A stretch of 53,817 nucleotides of DNA from Clostridiales bacterium (GCA_004557075.1 SFEX01000010.1:1-53817), one strand, 5' to 3'; counted from the stretch's first letter, positions 17,263 through 27,327 are shown. The notes: a model not told the origin generated them from the letters alone. A program made the numbers and translations.

Positions 17263-17478
17263 CTATTTGCTGTCCGGTATATGTTCGATAACATCCTCGA
17301 TGGGACAGTCAAGTATATTGCACAGGGTATCGAGTATCATGGTCTTGACGACCCGGTTGTCTCTCAGCCTCTGAAGCTGGGCTTTGTCGATCCCGTAATC
17401 CTTTATCAGCTTATATTGGCTGATATTTTTCTTTTTCATCGTCCGCCACAATGGATCGTAGCTTATCAATTCCGCCAC
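17263..17478 (-). CDS. XRE/Cro-type helix-turn-helix regulator
   Basis: This 71-residue single-domain DNA-binding protein has the compact Cro/CI fold: ISYDPLWRTMKKKNISQYKLIKDYGI, then KAQLQRLRDNR as recognition region and LCNILDCPIEDVIEHIP at the end, a layout common for small Firmicutes regulators. The annotated start is GTG at 17478; a TTG at 17469 with GAGGTGG 5 bases ahead gives a start closer to the family norm. It lies directly downstream of a 17-bp perfect inverted repeat, its likely own operator. It precedes the 52-codon gene. Confidence 0.85.
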   Translation of the reverse strand: MAELISYDPLWRTMKKKNISQYKLIKDYGIDKAQLQRLRDNRVVKTMILDTLCNILDCPIEDVIEHIPDSK

Positions 17479-17481
17479 CTC

Positions 17482-17527
17482 GCCTGTTTATAATATGGCG
17501 CGTGTATACACCATATTATAAACAGGC
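17482..17527. promoter_or_regulatory. 17-bp perfect inverted repeat, probable operator of the XRE gene
   Basis: Arms GCCTGTTTATAATATGG (17482-17498) and its exact complement (17511-17527) are separated by 12 bases. Each arm contains TATAAT. The right edge adjoins a TTGACT on the minus strand, so the structure covers the promoter and ends 3 bases before the start codon. There is no T-run beside it on the minus strand, so it is not a terminator of spoVAC. Confidence 0.75.
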
Positions 17528-17558
17528 AAAGTCAATATGATTTTGCCTGTGAGAAGTT

Positions 17559-18002
17559 TTACCCCACGCCGAGCAGGAGGAGAACAAGACCGTAAAGGAC
17601 GGAGGCGCCGACGCCGTATACTATGACGGGGCCTGCGATGATGAACATTTTGGCGGCCGTGCCGGTTACAAGACCCTCGGTCTTGAACTCGAGTGCGGGA
17701 GCAACGACGGAGTTTGCAAAGCCCGTGATGGGCACGAGGGTGCCGCCTCCGGCAAACTTTGCGAGCCTGTCGTATATCCCAAGCCCCGTCAGCGCGGCGC
17801 CGAGGAACACGAGCGTTATGCTGGTCGCGTTGCCTGCGTCGAGCTTACTGAGATCCGCGCACATATACAGATCCATGATAAGCTGACCTAAACAGCATAT
17901 AAGCCCGCCAACGACGAAGGCTTTCAGTGCGTTTGCGCAGATATTCGAGCGCGGCTGATGCGTGTCGGAGTATTCCTTGTACTCATCGTTTGTCATTTTC
18001 AT
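17559..18002 (-). CDS. spoVAC: Stage V sporulation protein AC
   Basis: SpoVAC is an inner-forespore-membrane protein needed for dipicolinic acid uptake during sporulation and probably works as a mechanosensitive channel in germination. The 147-residue product has four hydrophobic segments and the family core FLGAALTGLGIYDRLAKFAG followed by LVPITGFANSVVAPALEFK. The ATG at 18002 has GGAG 8 bases upstream; a GTG two codons earlier is less likely. The usual partners spoVAD and spoVAE are not adjacent, which is unusual. It supports a spore-forming host. Confidence 0.88.
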   Translation of the reverse strand: MKMTNDEYKEYSDTHQPRSNICANALKAFVVGGLICCLGQLIMDLYMCADLSKLDAGNATSITLVFLGAALTGLGIYDRLAKFAGGGTLVPITGFANSVVAPALEFKTEGLVTGTAAKMFIIAGPVIVYGVGASVLYGLVLLLLGVG

Positions 18003-18013
18003 AGGCACATCTC

Positions 18014-18051
18014 CAAAAAAATCTAAGAGTATCTTTCGATACTCTTAGATT
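18014..18051 (-). terminator. Intrinsic terminator between the unknown gene at 18075 and spoVAC
   Basis: A perfect 14-bp stem with a GAAA tetraloop (18020-18051), followed on the minus strand by a run of Ts, lies just before the spoVAC ribosome site. It makes spoVAC a separate unit or one reached by read-through. Confidence 0.88.
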
Positions 18052-18074
18052 ATCCTTTTTTCTCGTGTTTATAC

Positions 18075-18473
18075 TTACAGGTCAACGGTGAGATTGGCAA
18101 CTCCGTTTTTCTCAAACTCGGCCATATATTCGTCCATCCTCGCTGTCAGCGCGCCAAGATCGTCGATGTCCTCGCCCAAATCGCGGCGCGAAAGCTCCTC
18201 GGCGAGAATGTCGAAGAACACCGCGTCCTCGTAATCGGCGATGGCCTCGTGTATGCCCCCGTCCTCGTAGGCCTTGGAGGGGAAAACGTGACCGTGCCAG
18301 AGCTGTATGAGCGAGCGCATGCCGTTTTTCGCGCACAGGGAGAAAAGCTTCTCCTGCACGATGTCGTAGTCCTCAAAGCGGTCGGTCGCTCTGGTGGAGT
18401 TTAATATCCAGTTGCCGATGTATACCATATCAAGCAGCCTGCGAAATTCCTTGTCTGTCAGATCTATATTCAA
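18075..18473 (-). CDS. Conserved-looking cytoplasmic protein, unknown function
   Basis: A soluble acidic protein of 132 residues, mostly helical, starting MNIDLTDKEFRRLLDMVYIGNWILNS when read from the TTG at 18473. That TTG has GGAGG 7 bases ahead, while a TTG at 18479 is too close. It contains YEDAVFFDILAEELSRRDL and a run of acidic residues near the C-terminus. No signal, membrane segment or catalytic motif is seen. It is followed by a strong terminator and preceded by the divergent murI. Confidence 0.7.
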   Translation of the reverse strand: MNIDLTDKEFRRLLDMVYIGNWILNSTRATDRFEDYDIVQEKLFSLCAKNGMRSLIQLWHGHVFPSKAYEDGGIHEAIADYEDAVFFDILAEELSRRDLGEDIDDLGALTARMDEYMAEFEKNGVANLTVDL

Positions 18474-18550
18474 AACCAAGCCTCCAATCGGGGAAATCTC
18501 TTCTTTCTATTATATCAGACTGCGCGTCCGCATTCCACTCTAATTTTTCC

Positions 18551-18579
18551 TTGTAATTTTGCGCGTTTTAGCATATTAT
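18551..18579 (+). promoter_or_regulatory. Sigma-A-type promoter for murI-ywiB-argS
   Basis: TTGTAA and TATTAT are spaced by 17 bases, about 38 bases before the murI ATG at 18618. Confidence 0.55.
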
Positions 18580-18617
18580 ATTAAAGTTACATCTGTGTTT
18601 TATATGGAGTAGTGTCT

Positions 18618-19430
18618 ATGGACAACAGACCTGTTGGAATATTCGATTCCGGCCTCGGCGGGCTGACCGTCGTGCGCGTTCTCCGGCGGCTGATGCCGAA
18701 CGAGCGCATAATATATTTCGGCGACACCGGACGTATGCCGTACGGCAGCAAATCGAGAGCGCAGATACGTCAGATAGCGGGCCAGAACATAAGCTTTGTG
18801 GAAGAAAAGGGCGTCAAGGCCATCCTTGCCGCCTGCGGGACGATATCCAGCAACGCGCCGGATATACTGAGCGCGAATGAAATAAAGGCCATCGGCGTTC
18901 TCATGCCGGGCGCTAAGGAGCTTGCCGAAACTGGATTTGAAAGGCTCGGCGTTATCGCAACGCAGTGCAGCATCGAAAGCGGCGCATTTCAGAAGGAGCT
19001 TATGCGGCTGCGTCCCGACGCCGTGGTGACTGCCGCCGCCTGCCCGGACTTTGTCCCGATGATCGAGAGCGGAAGGTACAGAGCCGACGATGCCATAGTG
19101 CGGCAAACCGTTACCGATAGCCTCAGACCGCTGAAAGAAGCGGGGGTGCAGGCTCTGCTTTTGGGCTGTACGCACTACGGACTTATCGCGGAGGCGATAA
19201 GCGATTACTTGGGCGGGGATGTTGCGCTCATCGGCGCGGCCGACGCCTCGGCTCGAGCGCTCAAGGCGTATTTAGAGGCTGAGGATATGCAGGCAGAGAG
19301 CGGAGATGAGCAGTATTACACCAGCGGCAGCGTGGAGGATTTCACGGCTCTCGCGCCGGTGATGCTGGGCTATGAGCTAAGGAGCGGCGCAAGCTTCGTC
19401 GAGCCATTCCCGCTGGAGGAGGAGCAATGA
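18618..19430 (+). CDS. murI: Glutamate racemase
   Basis: MurI makes D-glutamate for peptidoglycan. The 270-residue protein has the substrate motifs GIFDSGLGGLTVV and YFGDTGRMPYG, and both catalytic cysteines, at Cys73 in LAACGTISSNA and in LLGCTHYGLI near residue 180. The first Cys motif reads CGT instead of the common CNT, and GDTGR instead of GDTAR, a variant subgroup. The ATG at 18618 has GGAG 9 bases upstream, better than the GTG at 18612. It overlaps the ywiB-like gene by 4 bases, giving an operon with argS. Confidence 0.92.
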   Translation: MDNRPVGIFDSGLGGLTVVRVLRRLMPNERIIYFGDTGRMPYGSKSRAQIRQIAGQNISFVEEKGVKAILAACGTISSNAPDILSANEIKAIGVLMPGAKELAETGFERLGVIATQCSIESGAFQKELMRLRPDAVVTAAACPDFVPMIESGRYRADDAIVRQTVTDSLRPLKEAGVQALLLGCTHYGLIAEAISDYLGGDVALIGAADASARALKAYLEAEDMQAESGDEQYYTSGSVEDFTALAPVMLGYELRSGASFVEPFPLEEEQ

Positions 19431-19846
19431 ACGCAGTTATCACAATAACGGGTATGATGGGCATAAGCCAGCCCGACGCGGACACCGTCGAGCTTGTCAC
19501 CGACGGGAGCTACTGCCGCACAGAGTCGGGCTATCAGGTGCGCTATCTTGAGAGCGAGATAACGGGGCTCATGGGCACCGCCACCACGGTCGATATAAAC
19601 CCGGATGAGGTCATCGTTGAGCGCAAGGGCGTGCTCAACACAAAAATGGTGTTCAAAACGGGCGAGAAGATGAACTTTCTTTATGATACCCGATTCGGCG
19701 CCGCTACACTCGGTGTTGACACAAGGAAGATTTATGCAGAATTTGACGACTGCGGCGGCGAGATGAGCATCGACTATGTTGTCGATATGGAGCACACGGT
19801 AGTCAGCAGAAATAAATTAAACATGAGCGTAAAGCTCAGAAGCTGA
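19427..19846 (+). CDS. DUF1934 (YwiB-like) beta-barrel protein
   Basis: The 139-residue protein belongs to the lipocalin-like DUF1934 family, called YwiB in Bacillus subtilis, where the gene also lies beside argS. It shows the typical strand pattern, with RYLESEITGLMGTATTVDI and VVSRNKLNMSVKLR at the C-terminus. The function is unknown. It overlaps murI by 4 bases and is 14 bases before argS. Confidence 0.82.
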   Translation: MNAVITITGMMGISQPDADTVELVTDGSYCRTESGYQVRYLESEITGLMGTATTVDINPDEVIVERKGVLNTKMVFKTGEKMNFLYDTRFGAATLGVDTRKIYAEFDDCGGEMSIDYVVDMEHTVVSRNKLNMSVKLRS

Positions 19847-19860
19847 GAGGGAACGAAGAT

Positions 19861-21606
19861 ATGGCGAATATGATACAGATGGCGAAGGATCAGATAACGG
19901 AGCTTGTGAATAAGGCATACCTTAAAGCGGCGGAAAAGGGCGAGCTGCCCGCGCAGCTTGAGCTGAAAGGCGGCGTCGAGATACCCAAGGACACCGCCAA
20001 CGGCGACTATGCCGCAAACTTCGCGATGGCCAGCGCCAAGCTCTTTGGCATGCCCCCGCGCAAGGCGGCTCAGGCGCTGATAGACAACATGGAGCTTGCC
20101 GGAAGCTGGTTTGAGAGCGTCGAGATCGCAGGCCCCGGCTTTATGAACTTCCGCATGGGCGATAAATGGTACGGCGATGTGCTAAAAAATATTGCCGCCG
20201 AGGGCGCGGACTACGGCCGCTGCGATATCGGCGGGGGCAAGAAGCTCATGGTGGAGTTTGTCTCGGCAAACCCCACCGGCCCCATGCACATGGGCAACGC
20301 GCGCGGCGGCGTGCTGGGCGATGCGCTGGCATCAGTGCTCGAGCGCGCGGGCTATAACGTCTGGCGCGAGTTCTATGTAAACGACGCCGGCAACCAGATA
20401 GAAAAATTCGCAACGAGCATCGAGGCGCGCTGCCTCCAGCTCGTAAACGGCGAGGACTCGGTCGAGTTCCCCGAGGACGGCTACCATGGCGACGATATAA
20501 AGGAGCTTGCGAAGGCGTTCTGCGAAAAATACGGCACGAGCTGGATAGATAAAAGCCGGGAGGAGCGCCATAAGCTGATGGCGGACTTCGGCCTTGAAAA
20601 GAACCTGCCGAAGATGAAGTCCGACCTTGCCCGCTACGGCATAAATTACGACGAGTGGTTCTATGAATCGAGCCTGCACGAGAGCGGCTACGTCGCCGAC
20701 AGCGTCTCAAAGCTCACCGACGCCGGATACACCTATGAAAAGGACGGCGCGCTGTGGCTGCACACCTCGAAGATACTCGGGGACAAGCTCCGCGCCGCCG
20801 GAAAGAGCGAGGAGGATATCGCCAAGCTTGAGCTGAAGGACGATGTCCTGCGCCGCGCAAACGGCTTCTACACCTATTTTGCCGCCGACATTGCGTATCA
20901 CCGCAACAAATTTGAAAAGCGCGGCTTTGACAAGGTCATAAACGTCTGGGGCGCCGACCACCACGGCCATGTCGCCCGTCTCAAGGGCGCGATGGACGCG
21001 CTGGGGCTTGACGGGGAAAACAGGCTTGATATCGTGCTCATGCAGCTTGTAAAGCTCACGCGTGGAGGCGAGGTCGTGCGCATGTCAAAGCGCACCGGCA
21101 AGGCAATATCGCTGTCTGACCTGCTCGACGAGATACCCGTTGACGCAGCACGCTATTTCTTCAACTCCCGCCCGGAGTCGCCGGTCGAGTTTGACCTCGA
21201 TCTTGCAGTGCGTCAGGACAGCGAAAACCCCGTGTACTATGTGCAGTACGCCCACGCGAGGATATGCACCATGCTCGCTGCTCTGCGCGAGGAGGGACAC
21301 GAGGTTCCGGCACCGCAGGACGTGAACTTTGCTCTGCTCTCTGAGCCGCAGGAGCGGGAGCTTATAAAGCAGCTTGCCGCGCTGCCGGAGGAGATACGCC
21401 TTGCCGCGCGGGACTATGACCCCAGCCGCATCAACAAGTACGTCACCGAGCTTGCCGCGCGCTTCCACCGCTTCTATACCGCCTGCCGCATCAAGGGTGC
21501 GCCGGAGGGCGTGCTCGAAGCGAGGCTGTGCCTTGCCGATACGGTGCGCCTTGTGATAGCCGTGTCGCTGTCGATAATCGGCGTAAGCGCACCCGAGAAG
21601 ATGTGA
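19861..21606 (+). CDS. argS: Arginyl-tRNA synthetase
   Basis: A class I synthetase of 581 residues charging tRNA-Arg. The N-terminal Add-1 domain (about 1-115) precedes the HIGH-type motif ANPTGPMHMGNARGG near 135-149. The KMSKS-like loop is RMSKRTGKAIS near 405, and the DALR anticodon-binding domain occupies the last 120 residues. Length and order are normal. A 39-bp stretch of this gene, 20312-20350, recurs at 37 of 39 positions inside the MerR pseudogene at 32598-32636. Confidence 0.96.
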   Translation: MANMIQMAKDQITELVNKAYLKAAEKGELPAQLELKGGVEIPKDTANGDYAANFAMASAKLFGMPPRKAAQALIDNMELAGSWFESVEIAGPGFMNFRMGDKWYGDVLKNIAAEGADYGRCDIGGGKKLMVEFVSANPTGPMHMGNARGGVLGDALASVLERAGYNVWREFYVNDAGNQIEKFATSIEARCLQLVNGEDSVEFPEDGYHGDDIKELAKAFCEKYGTSWIDKSREERHKLMADFGLEKNLPKMKSDLARYGINYDEWFYESSLHESGYVADSVSKLTDAGYTYEKDGALWLHTSKILGDKLRAAGKSEEDIAKLELKDDVLRRANGFYTYFAADIAYHRNKFEKRGFDKVINVWGADHHGHVARLKGAMDALGLDGENRLDIVLMQLVKLTRGGEVVRMSKRTGKAISLSDLLDEIPVDAARYFFNSRPESPVEFDLDLAVRQDSENPVYYVQYAHARICTMLAALREEGHEVPAPQDVNFALLSEPQERELIKQLAALPEEIRLAARDYDPSRINKYVTELAARFHRFYTACRIKGAPEGVLEARLCLADTVRLVIAVSLSIIGVSAPEKM

Positions 21607-21664
21607 ATAAAACAGTCAAAAGCACCGCGTCTTTAAACAAACGCGATGCTGCCAGTGAAGCATA

Positions 21665-21710
21665 TAACAAACAGCTCCCGTCGGCCGTGGCCGGCGGGAG
21701 CTGTTTGTTA
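21665..21710. terminator. Long near-perfect hairpin between argS and the zinc-ribbon gene
   Basis: Arms of about 22 bases (16 perfect outer pairs, one wobble, then CGGCC/GGCCG) run inward from TAACAAACAGCTCCCG. It lies between two converging genes and is probably a shared terminator, although neither side has a long T-run. Confidence 0.65.
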
Positions 21711-21715
21711 AAAGC

Positions 21716-21937
21716 CTAATAAGTAGATACAATAAACGAGGTATGACAGCGATCACAGTTATATGTTTCAATGTGTCCGTCGCTGCGAATAAGGCGTGAA
21801 AGAAAGCCACAGTTTGGGCAGGTTTGTTTTTCAATAACACCCATACCTTTAATCATAATTTGCTTTTCTGTAGGAACGACCAAAACGGGCAGCTCTCCGC
21901 AGTTTTCTAATTGAGTAATAATTTCTTCAAGTGTCAT
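21716..21937 (-). CDS. Small zinc-ribbon protein, unknown function
   Basis: The 73-residue protein has an N-terminal helix (MTLEEIITQLENC) and a C-terminal zinc ribbon with two CxxC pairs, CPNC and CDRC, about 20 residues apart. The start has an AGGAGG site. It is divergent from an XRE regulator with which it shares a 210-base control region, so it may be that regulator's target (inference). No enzyme motif is seen. Confidence 0.7.
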   Translation of the reverse strand: MTLEEIITQLENCGELPVLVVPTEKQIMIKGMGVIEKQTCPNCGFLSRLIRSDGHIETYNCDRCHTSFIVSTY

Positions 21938-22040
21938 AGCTGCCTCCTTATGCCGAAACTGTGAACGGAGTTTATGCCCATATGCTTTGCACAGCGGGAG
22001 CCTTTTAGATATACCCCTGCAATCAACTCAAAAATCGGTA

Positions 22041-22081
22041 ATTCGATTATAAATCGAATTTATTCGTATGTCAAGACGAAT
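22041..22081. promoter_or_regulatory. Two inverted repeats in the divergent control region, probable XRE operators
   Basis: ATTCGATT-ATA-AATCGAAT (22041-22059) is followed by ATTCGT-8-ACGAAT (22062-22081), and another ATTCGA half follows. The shared TTCG word suggests a cooperative set of sites for the XRE protein encoded at 22148. Confidence 0.6.
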
Positions 22082-22147
22082 ATTCGACTTAAAAGATGTT
22101 TGAATTGCCCGATATTTTCATATGATGAAACTAAAGGAGGAGATCAT

Positions 22148-22480
22148 ATGAAACCGGATTATAAGGAGATAGGGCGGCGGATAGCAGAGCGCAGACGCAG
22201 CCTCGGCCTAAAGCAGGCGGAGGTGGAAGAGCGGGCGGATTTAGGCTGCAAATATCTTTCAAGCATAGAGCGCGGCATTTCGATACCGTCGACGGAGGTC
22301 ATAATGCGTCTGGCGATCGCTCTGGATACGACACCGGATGCGTTCCTTGTAGGAGCGGTCAAGATCGAAGATCAGGAGCGCTGGCGCACTGTGGCGCAGC
22401 GTCTGCGCACATTGAGCCCACGGCAGCTAAACTTGGCGGAAGAGCTTATAGACATTGCGGCTCGGCAGGATATGGATTGA
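22148..22480 (+). CDS. XRE-family transcriptional regulator
   Basis: The 110-residue protein has an N-terminal Cro/CI helix-turn-helix: IGRRIAERRRSLGLKQAEVEE, then CKYLSSIERGISIPS as recognition helix, and LAIALDTTPDAFLVG. A short helical C-terminus (about 80-110) probably dimerises. The ATG at 22148 has a strong AAAGGAGGAG site, so longer upstream in-frame starts are rejected. It probably acts on the TTCG-type repeats just upstream, controlling itself and the zinc-ribbon gene. Confidence 0.87.
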   Translation: MKPDYKEIGRRIAERRRSLGLKQAEVEERADLGCKYLSSIERGISIPSTEVIMRLAIALDTTPDAFLVGAVKIEDQERWRTVAQRLRTLSPRQLNLAEELIDIAARQDMD

Positions 22481-22490
22481 TGCTAAGAAT

Positions 22491-22526
22491 AAAAAATCCC
22501 CTCGGTTCATTTTGAACCGAGGGGAT
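22491..22526 (-). terminator. Terminator between converging genes
   Basis: Perfect 14-bp arms (ATCCCCTCGGTTCA at 22496-22509 and its complement at 22513-22526) with a TTT loop. A T-run follows on the minus strand, so it mainly ends the SLH gene transcript but can serve both sides. Confidence 0.85.
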
Positions 22527-22543
22527 GCTTGCTTTTGCGGTTA

Positions 22544-23752
22544 TTAAGAACCAAGAGATGCTGCGACTCTTACGAGAATGGTCGCTGCCTGACCGCGGTT
22601 TGCGGTGGCGTTGGGACGGAAGCTGCCGTCGGGGAAGCCCTGTATGATGCCAAGGTTTGCGCAGACGTTGACTGCCTCCCTGAAGTCATTAGCTATGCTG
22701 GCCGAATCCCTGAAGTTGCAGTCGGCCTTGAGCTCGTCGGTCGGCTCGCCGTCAACGATATACTTAATGAAACGGTAGCTGAACGCCGCCATTTCGGCGC
22801 GGCTGATTTCCTTATTGGGACGGAAAGTGTTGTCGCCGTAGCCCTTGATTATTCCTGTAACGACGCCCCATTTTACCGCGTTCAGATATGCATCAGGTAT
22901 GGTGCCTGCGTCATGATATAAGAGGCCGGGGGTGATGACCTGGGGATTGCCGCACATATTGTGGAGCATGGTTATATACTGCGCACGGGTGACGGGATTG
23001 TTCGGGCGGTAAGTGCCGTCGGGGTAGCCGTTGACAATGCCAAGCTCCTTGCCGATGGAAATATAATCGCGGTATCCGCTGTCGGCAATGTCGGAGAAGG
23101 GGTAGTCCTGGGAGCAGTAAACGATGACATTTTCAAGAACGTCGTTGCCATCTCTGACATCTATCAGCGCGCACTGCGCTACGGTTCCGTCGAAGTACAC
23201 TTCCTTGAGCGCGTCGCAGCCCGAAAAGGCGCCGCTTTCAATCAACTTAACGCTGTTGGAGAAGCTTATACTCTCAAGAGACGAACAGCCCCGAAACATC
23301 TCAATTTCAATTGACTCCAAAGCTGCTTCAATGTTTACGTTTTTAAGTGCGGTACATTCACAAAATGCGCCGGGACCAACAATCTCTACGCTGCTTGGAA
23401 TGACGAGGCTTGTAAGCCCGCATAATGAGAACGCACCGTTGAAGATGGTTTTGACGCTGCTGGGAATGCTTATTTCCGTGAGATTGGTGCAGCCTGAGAA
23501 TGCGCCGGCAGGTATCCTATCTATGCCGTCATTAATGACAAGGGATTTGACGCTGTCTTTGTAATCGCTCCACGGGTAGCTTGTCATCTCGCCCGTGCCG
23601 GTGATGGTGAGGACGCCTGCGTCGTCGAGCGTCCATGTGAGGTTATCGCCGCAGGTGCCGCTCTGGACGGTGCTTGCGGCAAAGGCGCTTACAGGCAGCA
23701 GCGAAACTACCATCAGCAGCGCCAGTATAAGGCTTAAAGTCTTCTTTTTCAT
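22544..23752 (-). CDS. Secreted leucine-rich-repeat (BspA-type) protein with three SLH domains, paralogue 1
   Basis: The 402-residue protein has a Sec signal peptide (about 1-25, ending PVSAFAA), a short conserved N-terminal domain (CGDNLTWTLDDAGVL) and about five BspA/LRR_5 repeats (about 65-195; pattern GAFSGCTNLTEISIPSSV). Three SLH domains follow (about 215-400; NGYPDGTYRPNNPVTRAQ and related). SLH domains bind pyruvylated wall polysaccharide, so the protein is surface-attached, and the LRR part may bind host or bacterial ligands. It is the paralogue of the gene at 25818; the ends are over 90% alike by eye while the LRR centre differs. Confidence 0.88.
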   Translation of the reverse strand: MKKKTLSLILALLMVVSLLPVSAFAASTVQSGTCGDNLTWTLDDAGVLTITGTGEMTSYPWSDYKDSVKSLVINDGIDRIPAGAFSGCTNLTEISIPSSVKTIFNGAFSLCGLTSLVIPSSVEIVGPGAFCECTALKNVNIEAALESIEIEMFRGCSSLESISFSNSVKLIESGAFSGCDALKEVYFDGTVAQCALIDVRDGNDVLENVIVYCSQDYPFSDIADSGYRDYISIGKELGIVNGYPDGTYRPNNPVTRAQYITMLHNMCGNPQVITPGLLYHDAGTIPDAYLNAVKWGVVTGIIKGYGDNTFRPNKEISRAEMAAFSYRFIKYIVDGEPTDELKADCNFRDSASIANDFREAVNVCANLGIIQGFPDGSFRPNATANRGQAATILVRVAASLGS

Positions 23753-23873
23753 TTTTCCCTCCTATTAATTTTTTTCCAGATTTCTAAGGTGATTTCATAA
23801 TAACAGAAAATGTCTGACATCACAACATAATTTTGTGAAGTATAGAAAATTGCCGATATAGCGCAAAAAGCTA

Positions 23874-23902
23874 TTGTAATCATGGCTTTTCGGTGCTAAA
23901 AT
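23874..23902 (+). promoter_or_regulatory. Sigma-A-type promoter for typA
   Basis: TTGTAA and TAAAAT are spaced by 17 bases, about 40 bases before the start codon. Confidence 0.5.
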
Positions 23903-23941
23903 ACATTTTTGTGCTGAATTATTATTAGGAGTTTGATTTTG

Positions 23942-25762
<1,821 letters not shown>

Positions 25763-25769
25763 TAATAAG

Positions 25770-25808
25770 AAAGCCGTCATAGTCTCTTTTAGACTATGAC
25801 GGCTTTTT
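25770..25808 (+). terminator. Intrinsic terminator of typA
   Basis: A perfect 16-bp stem (AAAGCCGTCATAGTCT and complement) with loop CTTTT is followed by a short T-run. It lies between typA and the converging LRR-SLH gene and can work both ways. Confidence 0.9.
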
Positions 25809-25817
25809 GTATGCGTG

Positions 25818-27035
25818 TTATTCGTCGGAGCCAAGAGATGCTGCAACTCTTACGAGAATGGTCGCTGCCTGACCGCGATTCGCGGTGGAGTTGGGACGGA
25901 AGTTGCCATCAGAGAAGCCCTGTATGATGCCAAGGTTTGCGCAGACGTTGACTGCCTCCCTATGGACATTTGGAATGCTGGCCGAATCCTTGAAGCTGCA
26001 GTCGGCCTTGAGCTCGTCGGTCGGTTCGCCGCCGACGATAAGCTTAATAAGACGGTAGCTGAACGCGGCCATCTCGGCGCGGGAAATGTCCTTGTTGGGG
26101 CGGAAGGTGTTGTCGCCGTAGCCGTTTATCACGCCCATTGCAACGCCCCATTTGACCGCGTCCATGTATGACGCGGAGATGGTATTCGTGTCATTGAAGC
26201 TGACCTCATAGCCGCTCGCATCGGGTTTGCCGCACATGTTGTAGAGCATGGTGACGTACTGTGCGCGGGTGACCGGATTGTTCGGGCGGTAAGTGCCGTC
26301 GGGGTAGCCGTTGATAATGCCCGCAGCCTGACCAATGGAGATGTATTCGCGGTAGCCGCTGTCGGCAATGTCGGTGAAGGGGTAGTCGAGAGCACAGTAA
26401 ACGGTGACATTATCGAGCACGTCGTTGAAGTCGTCAATGCTCATTGCAGCCCACTGCCAAGCCGTGCCGCCAAAGTATACTTCCTTGAGCTCGTGGCAGG
26501 CTCCGAAGGCAGAAGTCCAAATGGACTTTACGCTTTTGGGTATACTGACGCTCTCAAGAGCGTAGCACTGGTCAAATGTATATCCGTCGATATATTCAAT
26601 ACTGCCCAGAATAACGGCTTTTTTCAGACCGGTGCAAAAGTAAAACGAGAATTCTCCAAGCGCTTTAACGTTGGCGGGAACAACTATTTCAGTAAGCGCT
26701 TTGCAGTGCGAAAAAGCCGACCCTCCGATTCTCTCAAGGCTGTCCGGAAGCTCTACGTTCTCAAGGCCGGAGCAAGTGGAAAACGCATCATAGCAAATGC
26801 TTGTAACGCCGTCACCGATGACTACGGATTTGATGCTGTCTTTGTAAACGCTCCACGGGTGGCCTGTCATCTCGCCGGTGCCGGTGATGGTAAGAACGCC
26901 TGCGTCGTCGAGCGTCCATGTGAGGTTATCGCCGCACTTGCCGCTCTGAACGGTGTTTGCGGCAAAAGCGCTCACAGGCAGCAGCGAGAATACCATCAGC
27001 AACGCCAGTACGAGGCTTATTGTTTTCTTCTTCAT
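25818..27035 (-). CDS. Secreted leucine-rich-repeat (BspA-type) protein with three SLH domains, paralogue 2
   Basis: The 405-residue protein has the same build as the gene at 22544: a signal peptide ending PVSAFAA, the CGDNLTWTLDDAGVL domain, about five LRR_5 repeats (about 65-190) and three SLH domains (about 215-400). The ATG at 27035 has AGGAGG at the right distance; an upstream in-frame ATG at 27107 lacks one. The repeats differ from the paralogue in sequence and number of conserved Cys, while the flanks are nearly the same. A wall-attached adhesion or binding role is inferred from the family. Confidence 0.88.
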   Translation of the reverse strand: MKKKTISLVLALLMVFSLLPVSAFAANTVQSGKCGDNLTWTLDDAGVLTITGTGEMTGHPWSVYKDSIKSVVIGDGVTSICYDAFSTCSGLENVELPDSLERIGGSAFSHCKALTEIVVPANVKALGEFSFYFCTGLKKAVILGSIEYIDGYTFDQCYALESVSIPKSVKSIWTSAFGACHELKEVYFGGTAWQWAAMSIDDFNDVLDNVTVYCALDYPFTDIADSGYREYISIGQAAGIINGYPDGTYRPNNPVTRAQYVTMLYNMCGKPDASGYEVSFNDTNTISASYMDAVKWGVAMGVINGYGDNTFRPNKDISRAEMAAFSYRLIKLIVGGEPTDELKADCSFKDSASIPNVHREAVNVCANLGIIQGFSDGNFRPNSTANRGQAATILVRVAASLGSDE

Positions 27036-27160
27036 TTTTATCCTCCTATTGTTTTTTTGTGAGTTTAGTTTAATTATATCAGCCGCAGCCGATCCGTTCA
27101 AGAACAAAATTTCATTTTATGTAAAAACTAAAAAACACCCACGCGCTGATTTAGACAGGC

Positions 27161-27275
27161 CGTAGGGGCGAGCATCGCTCGTCCGGCGGCGGCTGCCGCT
27201 GAGCGATTCGTTTTTAGAATGGCAGTAATCTTTATTGCGTCAGCACGACCGTAAAGATTGGATATTATCGTTATG
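27161..27275. repeat. Dispersed intergenic repeat, copy C (inverted)
   Basis: It reads opposite to copy A. It contains CGTAGGGGCGAGCATCGCTC, the 25-bp sequence shared exactly with the TetR gene end (27186-27210), and TTATTGCGTCAGCACGACCG. Together with copy D it fills most of the gene-free stretch 27036-27530; the first 120 bases of that stretch hold only the upstream region of the LRR-SLH gene. Confidence 0.75.
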
Positions 27276-27327
27276 TTTCAATGTATATAATCGGGCTGTC
27301 GCAAAAGCGATTATTTGAAGACTTAAT

